A DNA stretch of 64,000 nucleotides. It comes from Gossypium raimondii. Lineage: Eukaryota > Streptophyta > Magnoliopsida > Malvales > Malvaceae. Location: contig NC_068569.1 in NCBI RefSeq assembly GCF_025698545.1, forward strand, positions 1,798,001 through 1,862,000, in the 5' to 3' direction. Each line of letters begins with the position of its first letter. The first letter of the stretch is position 1. Both the position numbers and the translations under genes were made by a program. Below, piece by piece: positions 25,701 through 39,030 of the stretch. The notes beneath the pieces are model-generated. The model worked only from the letters and a program-made list of their open reading frames with translations. It had not been told where the DNA came from and searched no databases.

Positions 25701-27405
25701 CTGGAATCTGTTCTTTCTCAGTTGTCAGTTCCAACATCTGTACCTGGTCACCTATCAGGACCATCTAGCGGTGTTGGTGATCAGGTAGCTGCTCCTGTGG
25801 GCAATGTGAATGTAGCACCTCTTGGTGGTAATTCCAATGTGGCCTTCACAGGGCAGATCAACGCATTACCCTTTGGTACTACTGCTCCTGCAACTGCACT
25901 AGTTAGCAAATTCTCAACTGTGCCTCCTACAGGTGCTTTTACAGCTACCCCTGGATTAACACCAACAATGCCTGTCAGCAGTGGTTCCCAGGATGATGTT
26001 AATAATGCTGGACAATGGCCTAATATGCAGCAGCAGCAGACTTCTTTTTTCTCTGCAGCTGACAGTCTATCTACTACACATCAGTTTATGCCACTTGGTG
26101 CTGGAGCTACAGCCAATCAGGTGGGAAGTATTTTCTATTTATTTATTTAGTTATAGATTAATAATTTATAATTGACAATTTGTTCACCAAATTCAATAAT
26201 TCCATGTTGTGCCTTTCTGGCAGCCATGGAATTTAGCTGTTTCCCAGCATACGCAGGGACCTTTGAGTGCACCTGCTGTTGCGCAAACACCTCAAGCTGC
26301 CTCAAAAGTTGTCCCGGATGTCACTTCCACTGTTGTATCACAGCCTCCTTCGGAAGCAAAAGCAAGTGGAAGACAAGAATTACCCGCGGTAATTTCTCTA
26401 TTAAAGACCAAGGACACTGTAGTTTTGATGTGGGGATTACTTATAGTGTTAGGTTCTTGATCTTCGCAGGATCTATTTACTGCAACCTATCCTTCCTACC
26501 CTGCAGCTGCACAAGGATGGCAAACTGGCCCACCACGTGGGATGGGGTTCACAATGCAATATAATACTGCAGTGGTACTGTTATATCTCGAGAGCAATTA
26601 GGTTCATGAGTTTGTTCTTTTGTACTTAACTGCATGTCTAGTTACTTGATTAATCGCTTATAGTTCTGCATGTATTTTGTTGCAGCCAATGACTGCTTTT
26701 CCACAGTCATCAAGGTCAGTAAACCCATTTGATCTTGGTGGCGAAGGACCTCCTGTTCAAACTCAAACAGTATGTGACTCACTTCTTTTAAACCATCTCA
26801 TTGTAGTGGCACTGACTGAATTGGTCCTATTGGGTTTTAGAAATCTGTAATATAACTTCATGATAAGAGTTTATAATGCTGGCATGCTGTTTGTTTGAGA
26901 TATAATTTTAAATTTCTAAATTTTGATTGAGAGAGAGAGAGAGAAAATGAAAAGGGGGGTTATTGTTTCTATGAGTTTGCATATTTATTGTTTTTTCGCT
27001 ATCTTTTTTGGTGCAGTTCCCTTCAATGGTATCCTTACAGGGTGCTCTACCAATTATGCCACGTCCTGGTCTAGTGCACACTTCTAACCTCAGTCCTCCA
27101 TCGTCAGCATGGATGCCACCTCAGTCTTTACCCTATGCATCACGGCCCCCTTACCCAGGAGCCCAATTACCTAGCAACTTGCCACCTTCCAGGTAAACCA
27201 TTTCTCAGTTATTGGATCTTTGGTTACTGGCAATGTCTTCAAGTTATATTCACTGCTTTGTATCTGCAGCCATCAAAATGGGGGCATTGGCAATGAGGCA
27301 TCTTTTGGTTTTGTAAATACCGATCAACAGATGGGTGGTAGATTCTCAGCAGCACCTACCCCACAGCCTTTCCGTTCTGTTGGTGGGGGCAACCCGTTCG
27401 GCTGA
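22730..27405 (+). CDS. AGD14: ARF GTPase-activating protein, AGD14 type
   Basis: This gene encodes a GAP for ARF-family GTPases in vesicle traffic. Twelve coding exons were joined by phase: 22730-22828, 23395-23456, 23594-23681, 23798-23859, 23941-24037, 24233-24709, 25446-26120, 26224-26388, 26470-26574, 26686-26769, 27017-27192, 27270-27405. They sum to 2226 nt, 741 residues. The ArfGAP zinc finger is CxxC-x16-CxxC (CINC at residues 27-30, CTTC at 47-50), followed by the catalytic arginine finger in GIHREFTHRVKS. The GAP domain ends near residue 130. After it come a charged RS/D-rich linker (exon 6), a long Pro/Gln/Ser/Thr-rich disordered region, an NPFDL motif in exon 10 and the C-terminal NPFG; NPF motifs suit binding to EH-domain endocytic proteins. 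It is somewhat longer than the roughly 650-residue Arabidopsis AGD14 remembered. Exon 7 has a tandem acceptor. Confidence 0.95.
25440..25446 (+). promoter_or_regulatory. Tandem NAGNAG splice acceptor before AGD14 exon 7
   Basis: The intron ends in a long T tract followed by TAGCAG, so either AG can be used without changing the frame. Using the first adds one CAG (Gln) codon. The placement keeps the next codons AGA ACT GCA in frame in both cases. Confidence 0.6.
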
Positions 27406-28979
27406 ATATAAAGAGCAATGCCATCCTGGACCCCAAGTCTGGCTAAGCCCAGCATCTTCTTGTTGCTATATACTACCTATTAAACTGGTGGGTGTAAAGT
27501 TTTGGGCTTTATTTCGAATGATCCAAAAGTCCCCTTTAACAGATTTAGTTTTTGATGCTCACACACAGAAAGAAAAAGAAACTTAGCTAGTAAGCGATCC
27601 GATTGTTTTTGAAGGGTCTTTTTCTTTTGGGTGTAGATACGATGCCGTTTTGCAGTTTTCGTCGAGTGATCTGTATCTTGCGTGCCTACAAATTGCAACA
27701 TTTTTCTCCTTTCCTTTGTTTTTTTCCCTTCCCCTCATTAGTGTTTGTATGATGTTGCAGTATCTGAATGAGCCTGGTTAACCATTGTCAAATTTTGTAC
27801 CTTTTGCAATGTAATATATTAGTTACTATTGAGATTATTTTGAGAAATTTGTCTTTTCAAGGAGGGAAAAAAAATTACTTTGTGATATTACTGTGGTCAA
27901 TCCGAATTCATTTTAAATTACCGTAAATCAAATATAAAATTATTAAATTACTATATATACGCTTTTAAAATATATAATATCTTTTTTAGTTAAAAAGTGA
28001 TAAAAGTTCAAAATTGTACACCACAAAATTTGATACATCGATTTTGATTTGGTGAAATTATATACATAAAATTTTAATTTTGATTCAATTATATATTTTA
28101 AATAAATAAACATATCAATTTATTTTTACATTGAAAAATATAATTATTTATATATGTAACATATAAACCTAAAATAATATTACATCAATAATAACATTAC
28201 AAATTAGATAAAATATTATATACAAAATCACATGATCAAATTTTATGTGTACTTTGGAAATCTCTCTTAAAAAACATTAACGATGTGCCACATCACCAAT
28301 CATTTTATTATATGTCACCAATGACATGGTGCATTTTGATTGATCAATTTTTTGTAGCAACGTTAGTTTCTAGGAACAAAATGGGTAATAATGTAAAGTT
28401 TAGATATTAAAATGGGGATTAAAAAATTTAAGAACCAAAATAAAAGAAAGGATATAGTTCAAAATTAAATGATAAATAAAGTCAAATATTTTTAAATTTT
28501 AATTTTTATTGAATTGATGTTACACCAACTTAATTACAAATTTTATATAATTTTAATTGTATATAAAATTGAATGGAAACAGAAAGACGAATATCTTTTC
28601 TCAAATTTTGAATTAAAAGAAAATAAATTCAAAGGAAATATGCTTTTTGACTTTTCCAACATTATCAAAAATGTAATTTCCCGAAGCATATAAAGCTTTT
28701 TTGTTTCTTTTTTTTCGAAAGATAATATCTTTCATCAGTTGCGTATTTACAAATAACAATTGTCAACAGATTTTCACTTTAATATTGAATAGTCTAACCC
28801 CCCACTTTTTGGACCAAATTGAACATCAAATATTTCTTGGGCAAAATAAATTGACATTAATTTAGATCCCAGGCTCTTCCTCCACTTAAACCATGCTTAC
28901 TGTTATATGCTTCAATTCCTTCCTATCTTCAATTTTATAGTGTAATGTCCCATTTAAACACCACCTTCCAAAAGCTTTT
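27406..28979. other. AGD14 3' flank and intergenic repeat DNA
   Basis: The AGD14 3' UTR probably runs to about 27830, where an AATGTAAT/AATATATT context could serve polyadenylation. Beyond it lie AT-rich sequences, including one member (about 27995-28260) of a dispersed family with the words AAATTTTATGTGTA and TCAATTATAT. No ORF of interest was seen. The SERINC stop codon at 28980 marks the right border; the genes converge tail to tail. Confidence 0.5.
27995..28260. repeat. Dispersed repeat family, member 1 of 3
   Basis: The words TTTTGATTTGGTGAAATTAT, CATAAAATTTTAATTTTGAT, AATAAATAAACATATCAATT and TTTTATGTGTACTTTG occur in the same order as in the copies at about 50965-51230 and 52420-52720. 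Confidence 0.45.
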
Positions 28980-31900
28980 TCAGGCACTTTCACTTGTTTG
29001 TCTCCACTTCAATATAACAGGAGCTACCAGCATCCACACTGCAACCACATTCATCTTACTCTTTTAATCATCACTAAAGCATCCAAAACTCGAGCCAACA
29101 TCTACGTTACTCGACACATATTTGGATAAAAGTACAAGGCATGGTATTTAAAATATGCAAAGGAACTTTAAAAAAAGTTGAATATACTCGTATATGACAC
29201 GTACTCAAATCCAGACAAGTCTAGTTCTAGTTAAGCACTTACAGTAAACACAGACGGCTAGCCATTCGTTCACTATCCTCACCCAAGTACTGGTCCAACC
29301 AACATCAATTGTCCATCTGCAAAAGTACAATAGAGCACACATCATTTTTCAATAGATGCTTTAGTATGTTACCTGGAATATATGTATATATATGTGCCCA
29401 TTTATTCATCTATTTGCAGCTCTAGTGAACATTTATTCAAAATTCAATATAAATCAAACTACAAATGCACGAGGAGACGTACCTTTTAATAGTATGATGA
29501 GTATTCCAGCCGATCAATAGCATTGCGAAGTACATAGCTCCAGTGGCAAAAACGAAATGGAAGAAACCGTAACCATATGGTACTGCATCTTCAGCACGGG
29601 CTTCCTTTTTACTGAACTGCAGCTGTTGTCAGATAACATTCTCATGGAAAAAAAGACAACAAATAAACATTTATGAATCCAGCAGAACAAACCTGAAAAC
29701 ATTGAGAATCAATACCGGTAGAAAACGTAGCAATAACCATAGCCAGTAAGGCAACGACAAAGCTCTGAAAGAATTAAGAGAGTTATTATCATGCTCCTGA
29801 TAAACTTTACAAGATAGTATTGTTAGTCTTATATGTAGCATAACTGGTTAAGCTGCAAAAGTTAGATGAGCAGTCATCAGTATTTCAGTCAAAAACCCTC
29901 GATAGATTTTGAAAGAGAGAAATATTACTATGATGGTGAGCCAATCTGTCTTGTTTGAAGCCTCTGCCTTTCGGTTGCAACTTTCCCCTGCTGGTTCACT
30001 GCAATCACAGAATTGTAATAAAGTTGAAATTTGATCAAATACATATGGAAAGATGGCGGTCGTCTCAACCTTGAAAGGACTTTAAAGAGCAGTGTATTCG
30101 ATTGTTGAAGTTATGAACTTATCTACTTCGACTTAGCAATAGATAAAATACTGTTGATCTCATTATTGTTAATCTGTTATATTTTCAGTTTTCTTAAGAT
30201 GCTGACTGGATACGAAGGGATGGTCGGTTTTAGCAGTTGCAGTTTGTAACCGTGAAATGTTAATGAATGCACTCTAAAACATATTAATTTAAATCTGAAA
30301 AGCTTAAATTCGTACCTTCGAATGGCACACCAACAGATAAATACCACATAAAGCCCCATGAGCCCTGGAGTTAAGAAGCCAGAATTGATCTGTTTCAGGG
30401 AAAAAAGATAATAAAAAAAATCATGAATTCAATTAAAAAACGTGTTATAGAATTTAAGAAATGAACGTGACACGAGTGACTGGAACATACTTTTGGGTGG
30501 AGGGAAACACTGGTCATTAGTTGCAGAAGTACCAGCGTCCATGTGATGAAGAAAATGTTAAGGAGGCAGGACGGTTCTGGTGCATACCAAATGTACATCA
30601 TGATAATCCCAAATATGCATATAATATATGCAGCAGTAGCAAGTAACATCACATGGATGTGGCTGCAGAAACGAAGTAAAATTTTTAGCAGCATTAAAAC
30701 CAAAATACATACCAAAGAGTAAATAATGAAATGTCTTTGATCGCCAAAGACAAAGAGGGATACACGACCTAATTGTTTTGACTGTTATGAAAGTGGTTTC
30801 AACTCTCTAAAAGCATTGAAGAAATGTGAGACGATTTTACCAAATTTCCAAGAGTTTATCAAACGGATGAGGCTTACCATCTTTCTGCAGTTTTCTCAGA
30901 TTGACAACAATCATTCAGCCATGTAATGAAACTGATTACGCTTACGAGCTGAACTAGGAGAAAGACCCTGAAAACGATAAACAGAAAATAAGATCAAACA
31001 AAGTGTAACATAGGAAACATCTTCAACTTCCTCAACAGACTATTCTATTAAGATTGTACATGGTTTATATAGAGGAATTTATAACAGGAATCTATAATAC
31101 CCCGTACCCGGCACCAAAATGCGCAATCTCCCCTGTCAATAACAGCAACACAAGGAAAAAGGAGGAAAAGAACACAACATATCAAATCATTGATGTTGAT
31201 TAGAGCAAAATGAAAGATGGAGCTAAAGTCCTAGGATTGGTTATTGAAAGAGGGTTGAAGAAAAGAACACGAACCATATATTTGTACGATGAAAGTAGGA
31301 ACCAAAAAGGAGGTAACTGTCAAGGCAATCCAGAGGCCAATCTTTGCAGACCACCATCCGGAATGCCATGAATCTCTGCAATTGTACATCCTTGAGTTGC
31401 CAGCAGTTGAAAGAAACATTACAAAATAGAAAGCCTATAATTCAATTAAGGAATAATCCAATAGGCCCTTCTCTTCAGCATTTTAGTATTTGACATTCTA
31501 CATCTAACTGTTGAGCTCTAAATGCCACTATTATCAACAAAGGAATAGTATGTGTGTGTATCTATCTATCATTATGACATGAGGATACAAAACATCCCAA
31601 GCTCACACGTAGGACTCCTTCGGCGCCCAAACAGCCACGGCCACCTTGGCAATTCTTCAGCTCTGCAAACCACATTCCCACATACATGCTGATTAACATT
31701 ATCGACATTACTATCATAGAGCTCTAAACTTAAAAACAGAAAGTGATGGAATGCATTTATTGTAAATACAAAAAGCATTTATTGTATTTATAATCCATTT
31801 ATCATTTTAACAAACAACGTAGATGCAATGCAAAGAAGCAACTTACTTTCCATTTCAGGGAAGGCATTGTGGCCATAATCTCGAACAGCCCAGGCCAGCA

Positions 31901-32039
31901 AATTCGAAACCAGGAAGATCAATGCATAGGCATATCTAGCCATCCAAGGATTGGAACCATTCCTGAACTGGCTAAACCAGGAATCGTCCTTGAAAATCCA
32001 ATGCCTCTCGTTGCAGTTACTTCCTAAACCACTCTCCAT
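28980..32039 (-). CDS. Serine incorporator (SERINC/TMS/TDE) family membrane protein
   Basis: Twelve coding exons on the minus strand: 31847-32039, 31589-31662, 31275-31434, 31108-31132, 30878-30967, 30491-30662, 30316-30389, 29929-29998, 29693-29764, 29483-29616, 29243-29316, 28980-29038. Phases join throughout; 1197 nt encode 398 residues, the normal size for a plant SERINC. SERINC proteins are multipass endomembrane/plasma-membrane proteins with about ten transmembrane helices, associated with serine-derived lipid synthesis and lipid scrambling in other eukaryotes. Visible motifs: MESGLGSN start, SQFRNGSNPWMARYAYAL, CQGGRGCLGAEGVLRVSLGC, MYNCRDSWHSGWWSAKIGLW, FITWLNDCC, LMTSVSLHPK, PGLMGLYVVFICWCAIR, VPYGYGFFHFVFATGAMY, and WTSTWVRIVNEWLAVCVY with the last exon giving LWMLVAPVILKWRQ. 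Exon 4 is a 25-nt microexon. An in-frame Met eight codons upstream (32063) is possible, but MESG matches plant relatives. Confidence 0.95.
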
Positions 32040-32148
32040 TTTCACTTTCAAACCCACAAACACTTTCCACTCTTCATCACATTACAGATTCATGTTTCCA
32101 AGAAAGTAGAAAAGCAGATGATTCCAGTTCACTGGAAAATCTTGTTAC

Positions 32149-33238
32149 CTACAGTGAAACACCCCCAAAAAAAAAACAATAAATAACAGTACCATTAATA
32201 TAACCATTGTTTTTACTTGGTGGATCCATGATTACCAGCACCTAAAAGTCAAAAAAGTGAAGATTTCGAAATTTGTGCTTACGAAAACTGGATTTGGGCT
32301 TTTGATGATTTGGGTTTATATTTTATAATAAAGCCTAAAATAGATGCAAACAGGATTAAATTAAATAATAATAAAAAATATTAAACTAATTAATTTAAGT
32401 AACTAACTGATCACGAAGAAAAGCCATTTCTCATCTGAAACAACAAATAAGAGCTCAATTTTTGCGTGCAATGCACGGCAAGTTTCTAACCTTTTTTTTT
32501 CTTCAATCAGAATTTGATTAAACTTAAAGTTTTAAATCAACCCATTGGATCAAATTATTTTTGGCAGTGATTTGAGTTCATGTAACATTGAGGACAAGCA
32601 TCACAAGAACAGTAAAGAATCACTTTTTTTCTTTTTAATTTGCTGAAAATGAACAAAAACAATGTTTTTTTAATTTCTTTTTTGCATGAAAAAGCGTGCA
32701 AGGATTAACAGATGAGTAAAGGAATCTTTGAATTTCTTTCTTCCATTGCAAGCAGCCCTTTTTCAAACAAAACTGCAGTAAGAAACAGAAAGAAAAAAAC
32801 AGTGTTTTGACCCTTTGAGACTATTCTAAACTTCCTAATCAAGTGATTTGATTTGAACAGTTTAAAACAGGGATATAATGATATCAACATGTACTCTTAT
32901 ATTTAACAACACTCAATTTATGTTTTTGTGTATTGATCGTTTTGTTTTGTTTTCCAGTTCAAGTACAAAAACAACTACTATGATTCTCTGCCAAGGCTGT
33001 TCAAAGTTTAACGTATTAAGCGAAAATAAATGAAAAGAAACACTAATCTCTTTGTTTTTTTTTTTTTATTATTGTTATGAAATGAAGGAAAATTCAATTT
33101 TCTTTCAGAATCTGAAACATTGTCCCATTTGCATGTGTTTTGAAATCGTTTTATTTTTCATCAAACACCAACCTAGCATTAAAACATAAGAATCATAAAC
33201 TACAGAGCAATGCAATCTTTGAAGAAATGAATGTATAC
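32149..33238 (-). other. Probable leader intron of the SERINC gene
   Basis: A donor (TTTTGAG/GTATAC) at 33238 and an acceptor (TTTCACTGTAG/GTAAC) ending at 32149 on the minus strand frame a 1.1-kb stretch just upstream of the start codon at 32039. The segment 33239-33530 is GA/CT-rich, like a plant leader. Inferred from consensus only. Confidence 0.5.
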
Positions 33239-36200
33239 CTCAAAAACGATTTAGCACAAAGCTTTAAGATCCAAAACGGAATCGTTGCAGCAAAAACAAA
33301 GCAGACCTCTCTTCCTCTCTCTGTTTCCCGGAAACAAAAAAAACAGAGGAAGAAGAAGCAAAGAGAACGCAAACACAGAGATATTTCGTGATGTCTTTTT
33401 TTTTTTTTTCCCTTTTTTTGGTTCTTTTAAAATGGTGTGTTCTTCAGGGAACTATAAAGATAGAGAGAGAGAGGGGGAGGATTGCTTTACCAGTTTTTGC
33501 TTCCTTTTTCCTTTTTATTTTTCCTTTTTCCCGCCGTAAGCTTTATGTAAACGAAATTAAAATTTAGTATATATTTCAAAATATACTAAATTATGCTACG
33601 CCGAAAAAAATTAGGGACAATATATTTATAAAAATAATATGAAAATTAAATTAAATTTGGTTAAAATTTAAAATAATAAAATTACTATTTTGAAACGTGT
33701 AATTTCTGTTCAAACTCCTAGTTATTTTTTTAATTATTTAGAATTTAAATTGATTTTATAAATTTTAATAAAATATAAAAATACTCTTATAATTATAGGT
33801 AGATATGTAAATTTAATTTTTAAAAAAGGAATATGTAAATTCATTAATTAGTACATTATGATGCCACCTCACCACCTCAACTTATTCCATACCTTTATTT
33901 CACATATTACTTTTTTTTACATTTTAAAATTTAATATTTTAACTTATTAAAAGTTCTGAGAACTATGAAAATGTCTATTCATTTTGTTTAATTAACTATT
34001 CCGCATTCACATGTTTTATTACATCATAAATATGGTTAGAGAGCATTTTATATTAAATAAACTAGCTTGTAAAGTCACTCATTTTATTTACCAATAAAAA
34101 TATAATTTATATTATGTTAACTAAATCATCAAATCTTCATTTATATTATATATTTTTTAATTTTAGTGTATAATATAATAAGGACAAAGGCCGTGTTTCT
34201 TTCGGCCTGAGATCTAATGCTTAAGAAGCACTCATGAGCAGAGACAGTGGGGGCAGACGGCAAAAGAAAATTGATTAATGTTTTCACTCCAAAGGCACAA
34301 AAGATTTTGCATGCACGTTTAAGATAAAATGATGCTGTAGGGGATTATCGTGCAAAAAATGCCATCTCATTTCTCTTTGTTTGGTTGTCGAGAAAAAGAA
34401 GCAAAACTTGGGTGAGAAAAAAACTGTTAACCTTCTTTGTTCTTTAAGAACAGGGCATTTTGTTGGTTCAAGCAAATCTTTGTTTTTATTTTCGTGTTTT
34501 TCTCTGTTTGCTTAATTGTACACCAAATGGAAGAAAACTATATAAATTTGGCACACCCTTAACCTAGACTTTTGTGCCCATTTTTATTGCTTTGGTGAGA
34601 AAAAGGGTAATTCAAAGGGATTAGTTTATTTGGAGTACAGAAATTAGGTGGATTTTATCGGTTATAAACCTCGACTAAATTTTATATTTTATTTTATTTA
34701 TTTTATTCAATTAAAACGATTTATTAATTTTAGAGAAGCACTGAATAAGAATGACCAATTTTCAATAAATATATATATAATATTTATCAGCTTTTAGAGA
34801 AGCATGTCTTGTAACTTTTATGATAATTTTTCGGACACCCACCGCAAGTAATGATTGAACCTATTGTCAATGAATATGTTTTTTTTTGAATTAATTGAAT
34901 GTGTTTCTAGATTTTATTATAACGCGAATGTTTTGAGACACGATTTAAAATTAAAAAAATCTGTTTAATGATTTCAATGTGCCAAATCTACATAGTATCT
35001 ATAATTATCTTAAAGAGAAAATATTAATGAACGTATAAAGATAATTTTCTCGTGATTAATAATAATAATTTTCTCATCACTTTTCTTTGAAAGGAAATAA
35101 AACAAGCTAAAGAAAAGAGAAGGTATCAATAAATATTTTCATTGTACTGTTTCTCTATGTAACAATTCATAATTAAGTTTACGTGAACATAATAATCAAA
35201 GATAAGAGAATTAATAAGATTTATGAAGGTAACTACTTCTTCACGAACTTGTTTAAATGGCAATTATTAGATTTTTTCACAAATTTGCACGTTGGGTTAT
35301 GTATAAATATCTTAATTTTTCAAAAAAAAAGAGAAAGTAACTTTTTTCATTTAGGACAATTATAGGGTTTATCACTTAAATTAATTGATTATCTATAGAG
35401 TAATTTTTTGTCTACCTGTTAGTGAAGTAAAAACCAAAACAAACAGATTTAAAATGATGTAAGTGTCTTTTAATTATTTAATTATTGATTTATTATACTT
35501 TAAAATAAATGACATCGATTAAAACTCGCTTGTAAGATTTTTTTATTCTAAAATATATAACTGAAATTAATAAAATACAACTACCTCTTTAAGAAAGTAT
35601 TAAAATATGTTAAAATATGTTCTAAATTTTATACTCTTCGTACATTTTAAATTTAGTCCCTCTCAATTAATAATCTCAGATAATGAACCTCAATTTTATA
35701 AAAAATTAACGATATTAACAATAAAATTTACATTTTATATTTAAGAGAAAAAAGTAAATATACAAAAAAAAAAGTAGAAGCACATGAAGTAGATTTGAAC
35801 CTATTAAGATGTGTTTTTGAACCTATATATTATAAAACTAACAAAAATAAGTTAGGTACTATCATACGTATACTGAGACCCTTATATTAATTACATGATG
35901 CTACTTATTGAATAGCATTCAATTTATAAACTCAACTAAATTTAAAGTCCAACCCACCTTTTTAGTGCATGTAGATATATGTATCGTACAAATCTTTTAT
36001 GAATTAGGGATTTGTACAAATTAATGGAATCCCTTCTTCCTGCAATAAAATACACGATTTGGGGGGTGTTAGTTTCGAAGGCTATTAATGATATTTTCAA
36101 GCACCGAATTTATATATTAAATAAATATAATTTAGATTTTTAATAAAAGAAAAAGAGAGAGCAATAGTCCAATATGCAACAATAAAGAAAATTAAAAAAG

Positions 36201-38799
36201 ATTAAATAGTTTTCGTCGACCCTTCATGATACGGCAATATGAAAGATTCTTAGAATAGGGTTCTTTTTTTATTTCAGTTTCAAAGAGTATCTTCCTTATT
36301 AAATTTGCACTCACATGAAGTTCATTTTTGGACCATACAAAATTGGACCGTCCCTATAATACCTAACAGAATGTAAAAGAACATTCTTTTTCCTTTTTTT
36401 TTTTTTCTAACATTCTTCCTTTTCTTTTCTTTCATTTCTTTTTTCTAAAAATAAAAAAAAATAATTATGGATTTAGACGAAGCTGGCTCATATGCGAAAA
36501 GTGCAACGAGACAAAACAATTAATGTTGTCCATAACTCTCACTTTGTCAACTCTTATGTTTTGTACGTAAGTATTAATGAATGTCGTAGAAAATGCTTGG
36601 CTATTTTCTTTTTATCGGATCAGCTGCTTTTAAGTATTCGCGGCTTGTCCTGTTCTTTTATGTTTTGATTTAGATTTCATTTGTTGTAGAGTTTTTTTTT
36701 TACATAAGTTAGGGTAAAGTTATACTTAATATAAATTTTTTAAATTGATGAAAAATTTTAATGTTAGTCTACATTAATTTTTAAATTTGATCATTTTTTC
36801 AATTTAATTATTGAATTATTGTTTGTTAATCGGGCATTATCGATTATTTGAATCAATTGGATCGAAAACTGGTTGAGGTATCAGTTTGGGTTTGATCAAT
36901 TGACCTGTAAATCGATCAACCAATCGGTTGGACTAATTTGAATCAATCCTCTCTAATTTTAATTTTTTTTCAATAATTTATTCAATTGAATTGGACAGCA
37001 TCAGTCAAACAAAAAATTGATGATCCAGTCTGATCGGTTTTTAACCACCAATTTAATTCTGAAACCTTGCCTTGAACTTGAACTTAATTAAGTATAACGG
37101 TATGACACTCTTAAATTGTGTTATGTCATCACCACCTAAAATTAAATATGTATATATATTTACTAAAATAAAAATAAAAATAAAAAATTTCAAATAATAA
37201 TATGATACAATCTCAAAATAGCCCGTAAAAGAATTAAAATTCAACAACCAAATTAAATAATAATAATTTTAATAATAGCATGGACAAAAAGAAATTAAAA
37301 GAGCAATATGAAAATTAATTAAGATTCTGACAAAAACAAAGCCAAATTTTATGTGGTGATGATGGTCGAGAATCGAGATGGAGATAAAAGAGAATAAAAG
37401 ATATGGTTTAAAATTTTGAAATATTTCAATTCACAAAAGCATCGAATAATTTCATAAATTTTGGCATTTATATGTTTTCTTTTTTTTCCATACAAATAGT
37501 ATTTTTATTTTAAATTTCATTGTTTAAATATAAATTTCGATTTGTCAATTAATAAAATCTCTTAAACCCGAAAAATATGAGAAATAAAGTAAAACAAATT
37601 AATAGAAAGGAAGAAAAAGGGTTTAAATGTTACTAAAATAACGTCAATCAAGGAGGCTCATAACACTTTTTTTTCTTTTCTTTTTCATGAAATCTGTAAT
37701 TATTGCTCATAATTAGTGTGTTTTCATATATATATAGAGAGAGAGAGAGAGAATCAAATGATAGTTGTACAAAGAAAGCAGGGATCGAAGAGCATGGAAT
37801 TCCCGAGACTGAAATCATGAATTTAATCCAGCGGTGTTGGATCTCAACAAAATTTCCAGCTTGGGATAGAGGAAATAATTATAAATATTGATATTCAAAT
37901 TTTATATTTGTTAAATATTAATTTTTTTAAGAAGTTAATTGTTAATTTACTTTTTGGGCCTCTGATAATAAATTTTACGATGAACGGTCGAAATAAAATT
38001 ATAAATTATTTTAAAACTAAAGCCAATTTTATATTAAAGAATGAGCTAAAATGCAATTTCTCTTTTTTTTTTTTAATTAAAAGATCAAAACCCATGCATG
38101 TTCTTCATTAAAATTGGGCTGAATAGTTGAGCTCAACTCCTAAATAAGTTTTTGGGCCCAAATCATATACCTTAATGAACATTTTGTATGTCCAAGTTGA
38201 TATCTTAGGCTTTTATGATCTATACCCATTAATATTAAGTCCTCAATTTGATGCTACGAATTAATAAATAAAATACAATTTTTTCTATTGCCCATGACCC
38301 TCAAATTAGAATTAAGCTGGTTATTACAATTTACAATAATGCAAGTTGATCCAAACCCCAATCAACATCAATTTCTTTTTAAGTAATAAATATCAATGGA
38401 CTAATATTTACTAGTGGAGTTTTTAGATCTTATAAATGCGAGGTCAAGCGGTTAACAAGTATCTTGTAAGAGAATTGTTTAAAAAAATACATAATAATTT
38501 TTTCAGACTGCTTGTGGAATAAAAAATACATTATTAATGTATCAAATATTAATATGATGATACTTTTACTTTTTAATTATTATATAAAATTTATAAAAAC
38601 AATAATCCACAATTAAGACTTAATCCCGTAGTTTCAACTAAAGTTCCGTTAACTTGTTTATACAAATATGAAATTTACATACTATTTTCATATGCCTAGT
38701 GGATAGTTGTGCTTGTTTGAGTAATAAAAGATAAAAATTATACTCAAATTAATTGATTAATATATATTTCGAAAGGAATATATGTACAAGGGAGGATTT

Positions 38800-39030
38800 A
38801 GGGCTGGGCTGACTCTCCTAATTTATACTCTTTATAATTTATAAAATTTTAAATTAGTAAATGTAGTATTATACTTTAACTGTCTCAGAAATTATAAAAT
38901 TTTGATTTAATCTTTTAAAATTTATAAAGATATAAACCGTTAAAATAAAAAAATATATATTTTTATTATAATAAAAATATTAAGGAAATTCGTATGATTT
39001 CACTTTACTCCTCCAAAATTCACTTAAAAT
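38800..39030. repeat. Dispersed repeat family, copy (phenotype: AAATTT...TTTATAAAGATATAAAC)
   Basis: The text GGGCTG..TCCTAATTTATA, then TTGATTTAATCTTTTAAAA, then TTTATAAAGATATAAA, shares a word order with copies near 40590-40800, 45735-45955 and 18290-18460. The best-preserved ends elsewhere read GTGACGGAGCCAGAA and, inverted, CCATGGATTCATCAC. Boundaries are approximate. Confidence 0.45.

Noticed and set aside
37703-37891. Open frame after a (GA)n tract containing KAGIEEHGIPETEIMNLI
   Set aside because: Composition is partly protein-like, but it has no family resemblance, no clear splice partners and lies in repeat-rich DNA; too weak to call a gene.
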